Positions 16,045 through 24,347 of a DNA stretch of 64,000 nucleotides are shown piece by piece; within the stretch, counting starts at the first letter, position 1, and every line of letters begins with the position of its first letter. Both the position numbers and the translations under genes were made by a program. The DNA comes from Humidesulfovibrio mexicanus (GTDB lineage: Bacteria; Desulfobacterota; Desulfovibrionia; Desulfovibrionales; Desulfovibrionaceae): NCBI RefSeq assembly GCF_900188225.1, contig NZ_FZOC01000001.1, positions 558,596 through 622,595 on the forward strand. Reading direction: 5' to 3'. Under the pieces are notes generated by a model that was given only the letters and a program-made list of their open reading frames with translations, ran no database searches and had not been told where the DNA came from.

Positions 16045-16620
16045 AGTGCTAACGCCCTCTTACAGTTTCTCGCTTTTCACACAAGTAACAAAACACATTC
16101 CATACGTAAGCCGCCCGCAATTCCGTGTTGCTCAAATCTTCTGTCACGGAACCCTGCAGAATTGCAAGGCCACTCCGACTGGTTCCGGCGGTCAAGCGGC
16201 AATTCGATTATCCCTCTTCTGAAATCAAATACACCAGCCTGCGCCCAATGGCAACACGTAGCGTTCTCGCGAGAACAACGACTTGGATTACTTGCGCCTG
16301 GAGTCAAAGGGAGACGATCACACGGTCAAAATCTAACACAAGGGATCGACGAAAGTCCGATCGTCGAAACGGTGACGAATAATGCTGCCTCAGTACCTTA
16401 AAGAGGCTGCCTGTCATTTTTCGTAAACTAGGGGGACAAAGCAATTGCCTTCGGTACTTCTGCAATCGGCATGGCACAAGCAATGCGCACATGAAAAATA
16501 AAAAAAATGTCAAGATGCCGTGCAGCCTAGCCCCTTTTGCTCTCCTCTTGCATTTCACTATCAGAATTGGCGCAAAATAAAAAAAGGGAGGGGGAACACT
16601 CCCCCTCCCTTATGAATCGC
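16045..16620 (-). other. Gene-free region with the likely promoter of the leftward polysaccharide locus
   Basis: No credible gene is seen in these 576 bases; short frames here have neither ribosome-binding sites nor protein-like sequence. The base composition is clearly richer in A and T than the flanking genes. It should hold the promoter for the leftward operon starting at 16044, but no convincing -35/-10 pair can be fixed by eye. A 6-bp inverted repeat CGACGA/TCGTCG (16347-16352 and 16361-16366) could be an operator or a weak hairpin. The right end contains the terminator of the beta-barrel gene. Confidence 0.5.
16577..16611 (-). terminator. Rho-independent terminator of the beta-barrel protein gene
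   Basis: A perfect 12-bp stem (16584-16595 with 16600-16611) closes a four-base loop, and on the minus strand it is followed by a run of T. It lies just after the stop codon of the minus-strand gene 16634-17596 and would end its transcript before the polysaccharide operon. Confidence 0.93.
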
Positions 16621-16633
16621 GTTGTGCTTCGAC

Positions 16634-17596
16634 TTAGAAGTCGTAGCGTACGTTCAGGAGACCGCCGGCCTTGGTCAGGTCGTCGCGGACGCCGTAGGTG
16701 CCGGTGAGGCCGATGACCCAGCCGTCAGCAGGCATGTAGTTGAAGCCAAGGTCGAAGTCCGTGCCCCACATGTCGACATCGTCGCTGCCGGACTTCATGA
16801 AGTCCTGCATGTAGGTGGCGCCGACAAAGGGCTTGAAGGCGCCCATGTCGTACTGGGCGCGAAGGCCCAAGGTGCCGGACCAGGAGTAGATGCCAGACTT
16901 GCTGTAGTCGGTGGCGTTCAGTCGGTAGCTGCCCTGGTGCTCGTTCAAGTACAGGGTGCCAAGGCGGGCGCTGAACAGGAACTTGTCCCAATCCAGGTAG
17001 CCAGTCACGCCAGCGGAGGTCACCATGCGGTTGGCGTCCATGCTGTCGCTGTACTTCACGCCGACCTGGGTGTCCTTCATGGTGTAGTCAAGCCACGTGT
17101 AGCTGAAGGACGCGTCAAGGACGATATCCTTGGTGATGGAGTAGCTCACGTACGGCACAACGGACCAGCCGTCATACTCCATGTTGCCGGAGTTGTACTT
17201 GGTGGTCAGGTCGAGGTTCTCGTAGCCGACCGCAACACCCACGAGCAGATCGCCCAACTGCTTGTCGGCGCCGATCATGCCGGTGAAGAGAGAGCCATCA
17301 TATTTGGCCCCGGACTTCGTGTTGTCCAGATAGCTCCCGCTGCCAAGGGCCCACACGCCGATTCCCATGGGGCCGTTGCCGGAAGAGTTGCCCTGTCCGC
17401 CGGGGCTGGTCATGGCGGTAATCCGGGTGGCGATCATCCCCACATTGGCGGTAGCTGCGGCCTTGGCCACTTCCGAGGTGATCTGAGACTGGTTCTTCTC
17501 GTTGGTCGCGTTGCTGCTGGCGAACGCAGACCCCACGCCAAGCGTGAGCATCGCGATAAGGCACGTCGCGGCAGCCATCAGTTTGTTAGTTTTCAT
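16634..17596 (-). CDS. Secreted outer-membrane beta-barrel protein of the autotransporter-barrel type
   Basis: A 320-residue protein with a clear signal peptide (MKTNKLMAAATCLIAMLTLGVGS, cleavage near ASA/FA-SS) and a C-terminal region of alternating beta strands ending in the outer-membrane signature NVRYDF. From about residue 80 (GIGVWALGSGSYLDN) the sequence looks like an autotransporter barrel domain, with strands such as VGVAVGYENLDL and GTLGLRAQYDMGAFKPFVGATY. There is no passenger of useful size, only about 50 residues, so it may be a stand-alone barrel or porin-like protein. The ribosome-binding site AAGGAGGG is strong, the gene is monocistronic and has its own terminator, which suggests high expression. 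Function unknown. Confidence 0.82.
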   Translation of the reverse strand: MKTNKLMAAATCLIAMLTLGVGSAFASSNATNEKNQSQITSEVAKAAATANVGMIATRITAMTSPGGQGNSSGNGPMGIGVWALGSGSYLDNTKSGAKYDGSLFTGMIGADKQLGDLLVGVAVGYENLDLTTKYNSGNMEYDGWSVVPYVSYSITKDIVLDASFSYTWLDYTMKDTQVGVKYSDSMDANRMVTSAGVTGYLDWDKFLFSARLGTLYLNEHQGSYRLNATDYSKSGIYSWSGTLGLRAQYDMGAFKPFVGATYMQDFMKSGSDDVDMWGTDFDLGFNYMPADGWVIGLTGTYGVRDDLTKAGGLLNVRYDF

Positions 17597-17792
17597 AGCC
17601 CTCCTTCCTTCTTTCCTTCTTTGCGGTTAAAAATTCCTGGGTTGACGTATACGCAATCAGATAAGCCTTGTCTAGGCTTGTGAGGAACAAATCAATAAAA
17701 AAAATTGTACTCAAGCTAAATAGTTAGATGTGGTCCTCAAAAAAAGTTCGTACACCTCACAAAAACAGCGCCGACAAGGCCGTGTTCCTGGC

Positions 17793-18092
17793 CTATTTGG
17801 ACACACCCGCTCCAGAGCCATTTCCGCCCAAAGGCCTCTCGTTCAAGCTCCGGGCTTCCCCCGCAGCAGCATCCCGGCGTGTGTGCGGCTTCTCTTCGTC
17901 CCGGTGCGTGTGGGCACTCTCCGTGATCTCGGCGTCGTGCCGCGCCCTGGACTGCATTCCTTCGTAGACCTGCGCGGCCTGAATGCGCGCAGCGGTGATC
18001 GACACTTCCCGCCCGGTGCCCGAACCGGCGCGCGCTGCGATGGGCATCGCAAGCGCCAGGACGACAAACAGCACGAAATTCCGTACGATCAT
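17793..18092 (-). CDS. Small secreted hypothetical protein
   Basis: A 99-residue protein starting MIVRNFVLFVVLALAMPIAARA, a convincing signal peptide, followed by a hydrophilic, charged tail rich in R, H, E and G. No known domain is recognised. The tail holds one N-x-S sequence (NGS) near the C-terminus. ATG 18092 follows AGAGAAGAG; in-frame ATGs farther upstream (18116, 18389) would bury the signal peptide. It is divergent from the oligosaccharyltransferase gene, sharing a 99-base intergenic region. It is small and low in complexity, so it may not be a real gene, but the signal peptide argues for it. Confidence 0.5.
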   Translation of the reverse strand: MIVRNFVLFVVLALAMPIAARAGSGTGREVSITAARIQAAQVYEGMQSRARHDAEITESAHTHRDEEKPHTRRDAAAGEARSLNERPLGGNGSGAGVSK

Positions 18093-18191
18093 GCTCTTCT
18101 CTTGAGGCTTGTGCATTTTTTGTTTACGAGAAGATACCTGATTCACGCTGAAGCACAAGCTTTTCAAGCCAAGCGGCGCCCGGAGGCCATC

Positions 18192-20231
18192 TTGCCAATA
18201 TCGCCTTTGAAAGCCAACACATCGACACTCCGTTCCGTCATGACGGGTGCCCTGGCCGCTGGTGGCAGCGCGGCGCTGGGATACGCTCTTGCCTCGGCCA
18301 TCCGCCTGCACCGCATTTCGGACAGTTTTCACGTTTCCTATAGTGACTCGAAACTGCCCATGCTCGTGGAATCTGACGGCTACTTCCATCTTTGGCGCGC
18401 CAAGGCGCTCCTGGCCAGCCAGGCGCTCTGGACCTCAGAACCGCCGGTAAGCGTTCTCGCGGCGTTCATGAGCGCCTTGACCGATTCCCCCGTCGAACTC
18501 GTGGCCTACTGGATCCCGGCGTTCTTCGGCATCGCGGCCGGAATCTGGTGCTGGGCCTGGGGACGGCTCTTGGGAGCCCCCAAACGCTATTGCGCGCTGG
18601 CGGCCCTGGCCGGAGCCCTGGTTCCCGCATGGTTCGACCGCTGCTGTCCCGGCTGGTTCGACACCGATCCCGGCATCGCCTTCTTCTGGCTGGGCGGCCT
18701 GTTCGCCACCGCCCGCATGTCCTTGGCTCCAGGTCGCCCCGCCGCTGCACACACGCTGCTCATGGCCGTTTGCAGCGCCCTGCTGGCCTGGTGGTGGAAG
18801 CCTGGCCTAGCCATGGTCTCGTTTTTCCTCATCCTTTGGGGGGCCACCTTCCCACTGGCCCACGAAAACACTTGGCGCAACATCCGAATCGCCACCGCTC
18901 TCGGCGTTCTCGCCATCCCGACCGCCCTTTTGCTGCTTCCCAACACTGCACTGCCCGAAGGATTGGGCGCGTACCGCGATTACATGCTCGTGCACGCCAA
19001 GATGGTCCTTGGCCGCACCAACGATGCCGCCCTGCTCTCCATCGACGAACTGGCGCCCCTGACGCCCTTGGAACTGCTGCGCGAACTGGGCGGCAACGCG
19101 GTCTCCGGCGCATGTTCCCTGGCTGCGGCAGGGCTGCTGTTCCTGCGTTCACCCCGCCCGGCGTTGTTCCTGCTGCCCGCACTGGGAGCGGCGGCGCTTG
19201 CCCTGATCGCCCAACGCTTCGTGTTCCTCGCGGCCCTTCCCGCAGCCCTCGGCATTGGCCTGCTGCCCTGGCTGGTCGCTGAAGGACTGCGCTCGCGCCG
19301 CTTCCAGGCACTCTTCGCCAAGCCCCGTCTTGTTGTGGGCCTGGCCTGGGGCGCAAGCGCGGCCATGGTCGCAAGCCTCGTCTACGCGCAGACCACGAAC
19401 GAACTGCGCTTCTCCTTTCAGGAGCCCCAGGACCGCATCGCCCTGACGCTCAAGCGCATCGCCCCCCCTGACGCCCGTCTTTGGAACTGGTGGGACGATG
19501 GGTACTTCCTGGCCGCCCGCAGCGGCCTCACGCCCCTGTTCCACGGCGGCAGCCAGACCGCGCGCATGGGGTACATCGCCGCGCGGCCGCTGGTCTCGGA
19601 CAACCCGCTGCTGGCCCGGCGCTGGATCCGCCTCTTCGCCCTGCGCGGAGAGCAGACCCTGGCCCCGCTCGCAGCCGCCTGGGGCGGAGAAGAGGCCGCA
19701 TGGGACGGCCTTGAAAAGGTTCTCTCCAATCCGGACATGGCCGCGGCCCTCTCCGAAATGCCCCGACTGGCGCAAGGCATCGACTGGTTCATCCCGCAGG
19801 GACGCGTGTTTTTGTACTTGCCGCAGCGCTTCCTGCGCCTGTCCATGTGGTGGATCGGCATGGGCAAATCGCGTCATCACGATGTGGCGGCGTTCAAGCC
19901 GCACATCGACAGCTTCCGCCGTTCGAGCTTCCGCTTCGACCCGCTCCGCAAGCGGGTGGAACTGCCGCCGGAGGTGCTGGCCAAAGGCTACACGGACTTC
20001 GGCGGCGTATTCGTCACCTCGCGCGCTCCGCTGGTCGAGCCCTTTGGCGGTGGCGTGCCCGGTCCCTACATCGTCACCTCGGAACTTTCGCCCTGGCTGT
20101 ACATTGTGGACGAAAGCGCCATCCGCTCCATCGGCTTCCGCCTGCTTGCGCCAAGCGGCGCGCCGCTGCCCGGCTTTGCCCCGGTGGTGGCGAACCACGC
20201 CTACGGCGGCCTTTGGGAGGTGCTGCCATGA
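18192..20231 (+). CDS. STT3/PglB-family oligosaccharyltransferase
   Basis: A multi-pass inner-membrane protein of 679 residues. All four motifs known for single-subunit STT3 enzymes are visible: ESDGYFHLW in the first external loop (about residue 61), WFDTDPG as the DxD motif (about 155), SIDE as the TIxE/SVSE motif (about 282) and WWDDGY as the WWDYGY motif (about 433). These enzymes transfer a lipid-linked oligosaccharide to asparagine of periplasmic proteins; PglB homologues are known in Desulfovibrio. The TTG at 18192 is preferred because GGAGG lies five bases before it; ATG 18240 is the alternative and the long ATG-initiated extension from 17730 crosses the divergent gene. The stop overlaps the next start (ATGA). 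Confidence 0.87.
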   Translation: MPISPLKANTSTLRSVMTGALAAGGSAALGYALASAIRLHRISDSFHVSYSDSKLPMLVESDGYFHLWRAKALLASQALWTSEPPVSVLAAFMSALTDSPVELVAYWIPAFFGIAAGIWCWAWGRLLGAPKRYCALAALAGALVPAWFDRCCPGWFDTDPGIAFFWLGGLFATARMSLAPGRPAAAHTLLMAVCSALLAWWWKPGLAMVSFFLILWGATFPLAHENTWRNIRIATALGVLAIPTALLLLPNTALPEGLGAYRDYMLVHAKMVLGRTNDAALLSIDELAPLTPLELLRELGGNAVSGACSLAAAGLLFLRSPRPALFLLPALGAAALALIAQRFVFLAALPAALGIGLLPWLVAEGLRSRRFQALFAKPRLVVGLAWGASAAMVASLVYAQTTNELRFSFQEPQDRIALTLKRIAPPDARLWNWWDDGYFLAARSGLTPLFHGGSQTARMGYIAARPLVSDNPLLARRWIRLFALRGEQTLAPLAAAWGGEEAAWDGLEKVLSNPDMAAALSEMPRLAQGIDWFIPQGRVFLYLPQRFLRLSMWWIGMGKSRHHDVAAFKPHIDSFRRSSFRFDPLRKRVELPPEVLAKGYTDFGGVFVTSRAPLVEPFGGGVPGPYIVTSELSPWLYIVDESAIRSIGFRLLAPSGAPLPGFAPVVANHAYGGLWEVLP

Positions 20232-20923
20232 CGCCTGGCGCGCCACTCCGTCCGGGAGCGCCCCCGCAGACCATGGTCATCATCCCGGCCTTGGACGAGC
20301 AGGCCACCATCGCCACCATCGTCTCCGCGGTTCTCGCCCAGGGACTCCCGGTCGTTGTGGTGAACGATGCAAGCACGGACCGCACCGCGGAAGCCGCGCG
20401 CGCCGCCGGGGCCGTGGTGCTGGACCTGCCCTGCCGCCTCGGAGCCTGGGGGGCCGCACAGGCGGGAATGCTCCACGCGTTGCGCTCGGGCTGCCGCCAT
20501 GTGGTCACCATCGATGGCGACGGCCAGCACCCCCCCGACGACATACGTTCGCTGCTCGCCCCGATCCTTTCAAACGAGGCGGACATCGTCATCGGGTCAT
20601 GCACTGCGCGGGCCAGCGCCGCCAGGCGTCTGGCCTGGAGGCTTTTCCAGCTTCTTTCGGGCCTTTCCTTGAACGACATCACCTCCGGATTCCGGGCCTA
20701 CAACCTCCCCGCCACGCGGGCCATGCTCTCGGCCGAGGCCACCCTGGCCGACTACCAGGACCTGGGAATCCTGCTCCTGGCGCGCCGACGCCACTATCGC
20801 ATCCGCGAGTCGCCCGTGGCCATGTGCGCCCGCGCGGTCGGCAAATCCCACATCTTTTCGTCGTGGTTGAAAGTGGCCCGGTACATGGTGTACACCGTAA
20901 CCATAGCATGTACGCGCCGCTGA
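20228..20923 (+). CDS. Family 2 glycosyltransferase (polyprenyl-phosphate-sugar synthase type)
   Basis: A 231-residue GT-A enzyme without membrane segments. The N-terminal strand MVIIPALDEQATIATIV, the VVVVNDASTDRTAE nucleotide-binding motif, and TIDGDGQHPPDDI carrying the DxD metal site are all intact; later LNDITSGFRAYN is typical of dolichyl/undecaprenyl-phosphate mannose or glucose synthases. It probably loads a sugar onto a polyprenyl phosphate for the oligosaccharyltransferase pathway. Its ATG overlaps the STT3 stop by four bases, so it is translationally coupled. DUF2304 proteins, one of which lies two genes later, often accompany such transferases. Confidence 0.88.
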   Translation: MTPGAPLRPGAPPQTMVIIPALDEQATIATIVSAVLAQGLPVVVVNDASTDRTAEAARAAGAVVLDLPCRLGAWGAAQAGMLHALRSGCRHVVTIDGDGQHPPDDIRSLLAPILSNEADIVIGSCTARASAARRLAWRLFQLLSGLSLNDITSGFRAYNLPATRAMLSAEATLADYQDLGILLLARRRHYRIRESPVAMCARAVGKSHIFSSWLKVARYMVYTVTIACTRR

Positions 20924-20999
20924 AGGATCCGCCTGTTTCCCCCTCTTCCGAGGCGCGACCGTCCGGACGATGCCGCGCCCCAAACAGACAAGGAATGCA

Positions 21000-21548
21000 A
21001 TGACGCAGCAATTGACGGGAATATACTGGCTCACCGGGCTTTCCGGCGCGGGCAAGACCACGCTGACTCTTGGCGCGGCGGACCTGCTGCGCGCGCAGGG
21101 ACACCCCTGCCTTGTGCTGGACGGCGACATCATGCGCGCAGGCCTGAGTTCCGACCTCGGCTTCAGCCCGGAGGACCGGCGGGAGAACCTGCGCCGGGCC
21201 GGCGAGGTGGCCAGGCTGGTGGCCCAGCAGGGCCAGGTGTGCCTGTGCGCCTTCATCACGCCCTATCAGGCCACGCGCAACGCCCTGCGCCAGCGGCTGG
21301 GCCCGCTGTACCGCGAAATATTCGTCAGCTGCCCGCTGGAGTCCTGCGTTAGCCGCGACCCGAAAGGCAATTACGCCAGGGCGCGCCGGGAGGGCCGCAC
21401 GGACTACACCGGCATCGGGGCCCCGTACGAAACCCCGGACGCGCCGGACGTGCGGGTTGAAACCAACACGAGCGGCATCGACGACTGCGTGCGGACAATC
21501 GTCCAATTCATATACGATTCGCAACCGCCGCGCCAGGGAGACCGATAA
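21000..21548 (+). CDS. cysC: Adenylylsulfate (APS) kinase
   Basis: A 182-residue kinase that phosphorylates APS to PAPS, the sulfate donor for sulfotransferases. The P-loop GLSGAGKTT is at residues 12-20, followed by the LDGDIMRAGLSSDLGFS motif, the DRRENLRRAGEVA helix and RDPKGNYARARREG, all characteristic of CysC. It lies inside a glycosyltransferase cluster rather than next to sulfate-assimilation genes, and a sulfate reducer has no obvious need of PAPS for respiration, which runs through APS. A role in sulfating glycans by the sulfotransferase domains at 3317 and 7186 is therefore likely, though inferred. AAGGA precedes the ATG; the following gene begins one base after the stop. Confidence 0.93.
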   Translation: MTQQLTGIYWLTGLSGAGKTTLTLGAADLLRAQGHPCLVLDGDIMRAGLSSDLGFSPEDRRENLRRAGEVARLVAQQGQVCLCAFITPYQATRNALRQRLGPLYREIFVSCPLESCVSRDPKGNYARARREGRTDYTGIGAPYETPDAPDVRVETNTSGIDDCVRTIVQFIYDSQPPRQGDR

Positions 21549-21549
21549 G

Positions 21550-22008
21550 GTGTTCGTCAGCTACCGCATCACCGCCTGCGTCATCGCGCTCTTCACCGGG
21601 GCGGTGATCTTCCGTCTGGTGCGGCGCAACCTGCTGCACGGCAGCTATGCCGCGTGGTGGCTGGCAGCCGGACTGTTCGCCGTGCTGGTCGGCGTCTTCC
21701 CCTCCGGCTTCGACAGACTCGGCCACGCCTTGGGCGTGAACTATCCGCCCATCCTGTTCATCGTGCTGGCGCTCGCCGCCTTCGCCGTGCGGATGCTCAT
21801 CTCCGACATGGAGCGCACCCGCATGGAATTGACCCAGCGCAGGCTGGTGCAGCGCTATGCCCACATATCCCTGCGCCTGCGCGCCATTGAACGGGAACTG
21901 CTTGCACACGGCATGAGCCTGCCCCGGCATTGCCGCGACACAGCGGACGACGCCCCGGTGGACGACGCTCCCGGGCCGGACGGACAGGCCGGGCCGCCCT
22001 CCTCTTAA
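21550..22008 (+). CDS. DUF2304-type small membrane protein
   Basis: A 152-residue protein with three hydrophobic segments (ITACVIALFTGAVIF, AAWWLAAGLFAVLVGVF, ILFIVLALAAFAV) followed by a charged, helical cytoplasmic stretch (ERTRMELTQRRLVQRYAH) and a proline- and aspartate-rich tail. This layout is that of DUF2304 proteins, which usually sit beside family 2 glycosyltransferases and may anchor or regulate them. The start is GTG at 21550, one base after the cysC stop codon, with GGGAGA eight bases upstream; no suitable ATG exists that does not run back through cysC. No enzymatic motif is visible. Confidence 0.7.
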   Translation: MFVSYRITACVIALFTGAVIFRLVRRNLLHGSYAAWWLAAGLFAVLVGVFPSGFDRLGHALGVNYPPILFIVLALAAFAVRMLISDMERTRMELTQRRLVQRYAHISLRLRAIERELLAHGMSLPRHCRDTADDAPVDDAPGPDGQAGPPSS

Positions 22009-22022
22009 AGGCGGCACGGCGG

Positions 22023-23174
22023 ATGCGCATCCTCCACCTCGGCAAGTTCCACCCGCCCCACACCGGCGGCATGGAGCGTTTCCTGGGGCAACTGGCCCAG
22101 GCGCAGGCGAAGGAAGGCGACGAAGTCCTGGTGCTCGCCCACGGATCGGAGCACGGCGGCGAGAGCCCCTGCGTCCAGGTCCACCGCGCGCGCGTGGCCT
22201 TCTCGGTCGGAGGCTACGCCCCCGTCGCTCCTGCTCTGCCGTTTCTGTATGTCCAGGCCCTGCGGCGATTCCGGCCCCATGTGGTCCATGTGCACGCGCC
22301 CAACGGCGCGGCCCTGTGGCCCGCGCTCCTGCGGGGCGGGGGCGGCCCGCCTGTGGTGTTGCACTGGCACGCGGACGTAGCCTTCCCCCCGGACCACGAG
22401 CCCTCCCCATTGATCATGGCCTGCTGGCGCAGGCTGGAGGCCCTGGCCCTGCGCCGCGCCCACGCCGTCATCGCCACTTCGCGCGCCTATCTGGACGCCA
22501 GCCCGCAGCTCGCCGCACTTGGCGGCGCCTGCCGCGTGGTTCCCCTGGGCCTAGAGGAACCCGCGCCCGCGAAAACGCTCCTCCCGGACCACCCCGCCAC
22601 GCGTTTTCTGGACTCCTGCACCGGCCTGCGCGTGCTGGCCGTTGGCCGTCTGGCCCACTACAAGGGCTTCAATGTGCTGCTTGAGGCCCTGCGCGCGGTT
22701 CCGGACGCCCGCCTCTGCCTTGTGGGCAACGGCGAGGAGCGCTCCAGGCTCACGGCCTTGGCGAATCTGCCGGAACTGCGCGATCGGGCGCTGCTCGCCG
22801 GAGCCGTGTCGGACGATGTCCTCGACGCCTGCTACCGGGCCAGCCATGTCCTCTGTCTGCCCTCGCTCTCCCGCAGCGAGGCCTTCGGCATGGTGCTGCT
22901 TGAGGCCATGGCGCGCCAAGTGGCCTGCCTGGCTGCGCAGGTTCCGGGAAGCGGCATGGCCGAGGTGCTGGACCAGGGCCGCGCCGGGCTGCTGGTTGGG
23001 CCGGGCTCCGTTTCCGAACTCGCCCATGCGCTGCGCCAGTTGGCCGAAAACGAACCATTGCGGCTGCGGCTGGCGCGGGCAGGACGCGAACGCTTTGCCG
23101 CGCGTTACGCCATGGGTCGCATCGCGGCTCAGCTGCGCACCCTGTACGAAGAGCTCTTGGCCGCGGAACGATGA
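22023..23174 (+). CDS. Family 4 glycosyltransferase
   Basis: A 383-residue GT-B enzyme. It opens with MRILHLGKFHPPHTGGMERF, the usual GT4 acceptor-side glycine motif, has VVHVHAPNG and a VAVGRLAHYKGFNVLLEAL-like strand at the start of the C-terminal domain, and the donor-site EAFGMVLLEAMA motif with both glutamates. It would add a sugar from a nucleotide donor to the growing lipid-linked oligosaccharide of this cluster. ATG 22023 is chosen by the family-like start; GGCGG precedes it. It begins 14 bases after the DUF2304 gene. Confidence 0.92.
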   Translation: MRILHLGKFHPPHTGGMERFLGQLAQAQAKEGDEVLVLAHGSEHGGESPCVQVHRARVAFSVGGYAPVAPALPFLYVQALRRFRPHVVHVHAPNGAALWPALLRGGGGPPVVLHWHADVAFPPDHEPSPLIMACWRRLEALALRRAHAVIATSRAYLDASPQLAALGGACRVVPLGLEEPAPAKTLLPDHPATRFLDSCTGLRVLAVGRLAHYKGFNVLLEALRAVPDARLCLVGNGEERSRLTALANLPELRDRALLAGAVSDDVLDACYRASHVLCLPSLSRSEAFGMVLLEAMARQVACLAAQVPGSGMAEVLDQGRAGLLVGPGSVSELAHALRQLAENEPLRLRLARAGRERFAARYAMGRIAAQLRTLYEELLAAER

Positions 23175-23190
23175 ACACAACGGAGGTTCC

Positions 23191-24027
23191 ATGACTGGCG
23201 CCCCATGGCGCGCGTTGAGCGCCCTTGCCGCAATCCTGTGCCTCGGCCTGCTGGTCGGCGCCTGCTCCAGCCGCCACCAGCAAGCCGACGAGCTGGCCCG
23301 CTCCGGAAAATTCCAACCGCGTCGCTTCGACACCACAAATTTCGTGCTCATGGGCTGGGAGCGCCAGGGGCAGGGCGACACGCTCTGCGTCTACATCGAG
23401 GGCGACGGCCTGGCATGGCGGCGACGCAACCGGCCGTCCATGGACCCCACGCCCAGCAATCCCGTGGGCCTGCGCCTGGCCATGGCCGATGCCACCACCG
23501 CCCCGGTGCTGTACCTGGGCCGCCCCTGCCAGTACACCCAGGACGCCGACCGCCGTGGCTGCTCGGTGGAGCTGTGGACCAGCGACCGCTTTTCCGAACG
23601 CGCCGTGGAGGCCCTGGACGCAGCCGTGACCCAGGCGAAACGCCGCCATGGGGCCACGTCCATCGCCCTGCACGGATACTCCGGCGGCGGAGCCATGGCC
23701 GCGCTGCTGGCCGAACGGCGGCAGGACGTGACCTTTCTGGCCACGGTCGCGGGTAACCTTGACCCCGACCTGTGGACCCGCCTGCATGGCGACTCGCCCC
23801 TCACCGGCTCCCTGAACCCCGTGGACAAGGCCCAGGCCACCAGAAACATCCCGCAACTGCATGTCATCGGCGGCATGGACACGGTGATCCAGCCGGTCAT
23901 CCTGGACTCCTGGTCGGAACGCACCCACGGCGCGCGCATCACGCGCATCCGCGTGCAGGAGGCCGGGCACGAAGGCCCCTGGGAAGCCCTCTGGCCCGGC
24001 TTCGTCAAAAAGGCGCGGGGCTTCTAG
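23191..24027 (+). CDS. Alpha/beta-hydrolase-like lipoprotein
   Basis: A 278-residue protein with a lipoprotein signal: the hydrophobic start ends in LLVGAC, a good lipobox, so the mature protein is anchored to a membrane through its N-terminal cysteine. The nucleophile elbow HGYSGGGAM is at about residues 165-173 and a likely catalytic histidine lies in EAGHEGPWEAL near the C-terminus; VYIEGDGLAW forms the early oxyanion-side strand. Substrate unknown; esterase or deacylase activity on a cell-envelope compound is plausible. CGGAGG lies seven bases before the ATG at 23191. It follows the GT4 gene by 16 bases and appears to be the last gene of the oligosaccharyltransferase operon. Confidence 0.8.
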   Translation: MTGAPWRALSALAAILCLGLLVGACSSRHQQADELARSGKFQPRRFDTTNFVLMGWERQGQGDTLCVYIEGDGLAWRRRNRPSMDPTPSNPVGLRLAMADATTAPVLYLGRPCQYTQDADRRGCSVELWTSDRFSERAVEALDAAVTQAKRRHGATSIALHGYSGGGAMAALLAERRQDVTFLATVAGNLDPDLWTRLHGDSPLTGSLNPVDKAQATRNIPQLHVIGGMDTVIQPVILDSWSERTHGARITRIRVQEAGHEGPWEALWPGFVKKARGF

Positions 24028-24347
24028 GCCACCAGGGCGAGAGCGGCAAACCGTCTTTCCCCGCAGAGCGACAAGCCCGCCCAATGCGGCGGGGCGAGGC
24101 TGAGGTCCGCTGGGCGATGCGGGCTCGCTTCCCGCACGGGCGGCCCGCTCCCCGTTTCCACCCGCCGCATTCCGGGCCGGTGCGCCTTAAGGCTACCGCC
24201 CCTCCCCCCTGCTGCGGATTCCTCCCGCCTGCTCCTCATCCTATCACGTCAATTTTTCGTCCTCCCCGGTTAGACCGGCCGCCCCGGCTCCTCCTACTGT
24301 GCCCCATCGCGGTTTCGACCGCCCCCCCCGACGCACAGGAGAAGCAC
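24028..24347 (+). other. Gene-free leader between the glycan cluster and the TonB-receptor operon
   Basis: These 320 bases contain no credible gene. The stretch is GC-rich with several imperfect inverted repeats, for example CCCGCC/GGCGGG near 24080-24100, that could act as a weak terminator for the upstream operon. The promoter of the TonB-dependent receptor must lie here, but no clear -35/-10, sigma-54 or Fur-box sequence could be identified by eye, and no known riboswitch core was recognised. Confidence 0.4.

Noticed and set aside
16622-17683. A 353-codon plus-strand frame opposite the beta-barrel gene
   Set aside because: The minus-strand reading has a signal peptide, strong ribosome-binding site, outer-membrane C-terminus and terminator; the plus-strand reading has none.
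17730-18191. N-terminal extension of the oligosaccharyltransferase from ATG 17730
   Set aside because: It would add 154 polar residues without family counterpart and overlap the divergent secreted-protein gene; the TTG behind GGAGG is better.
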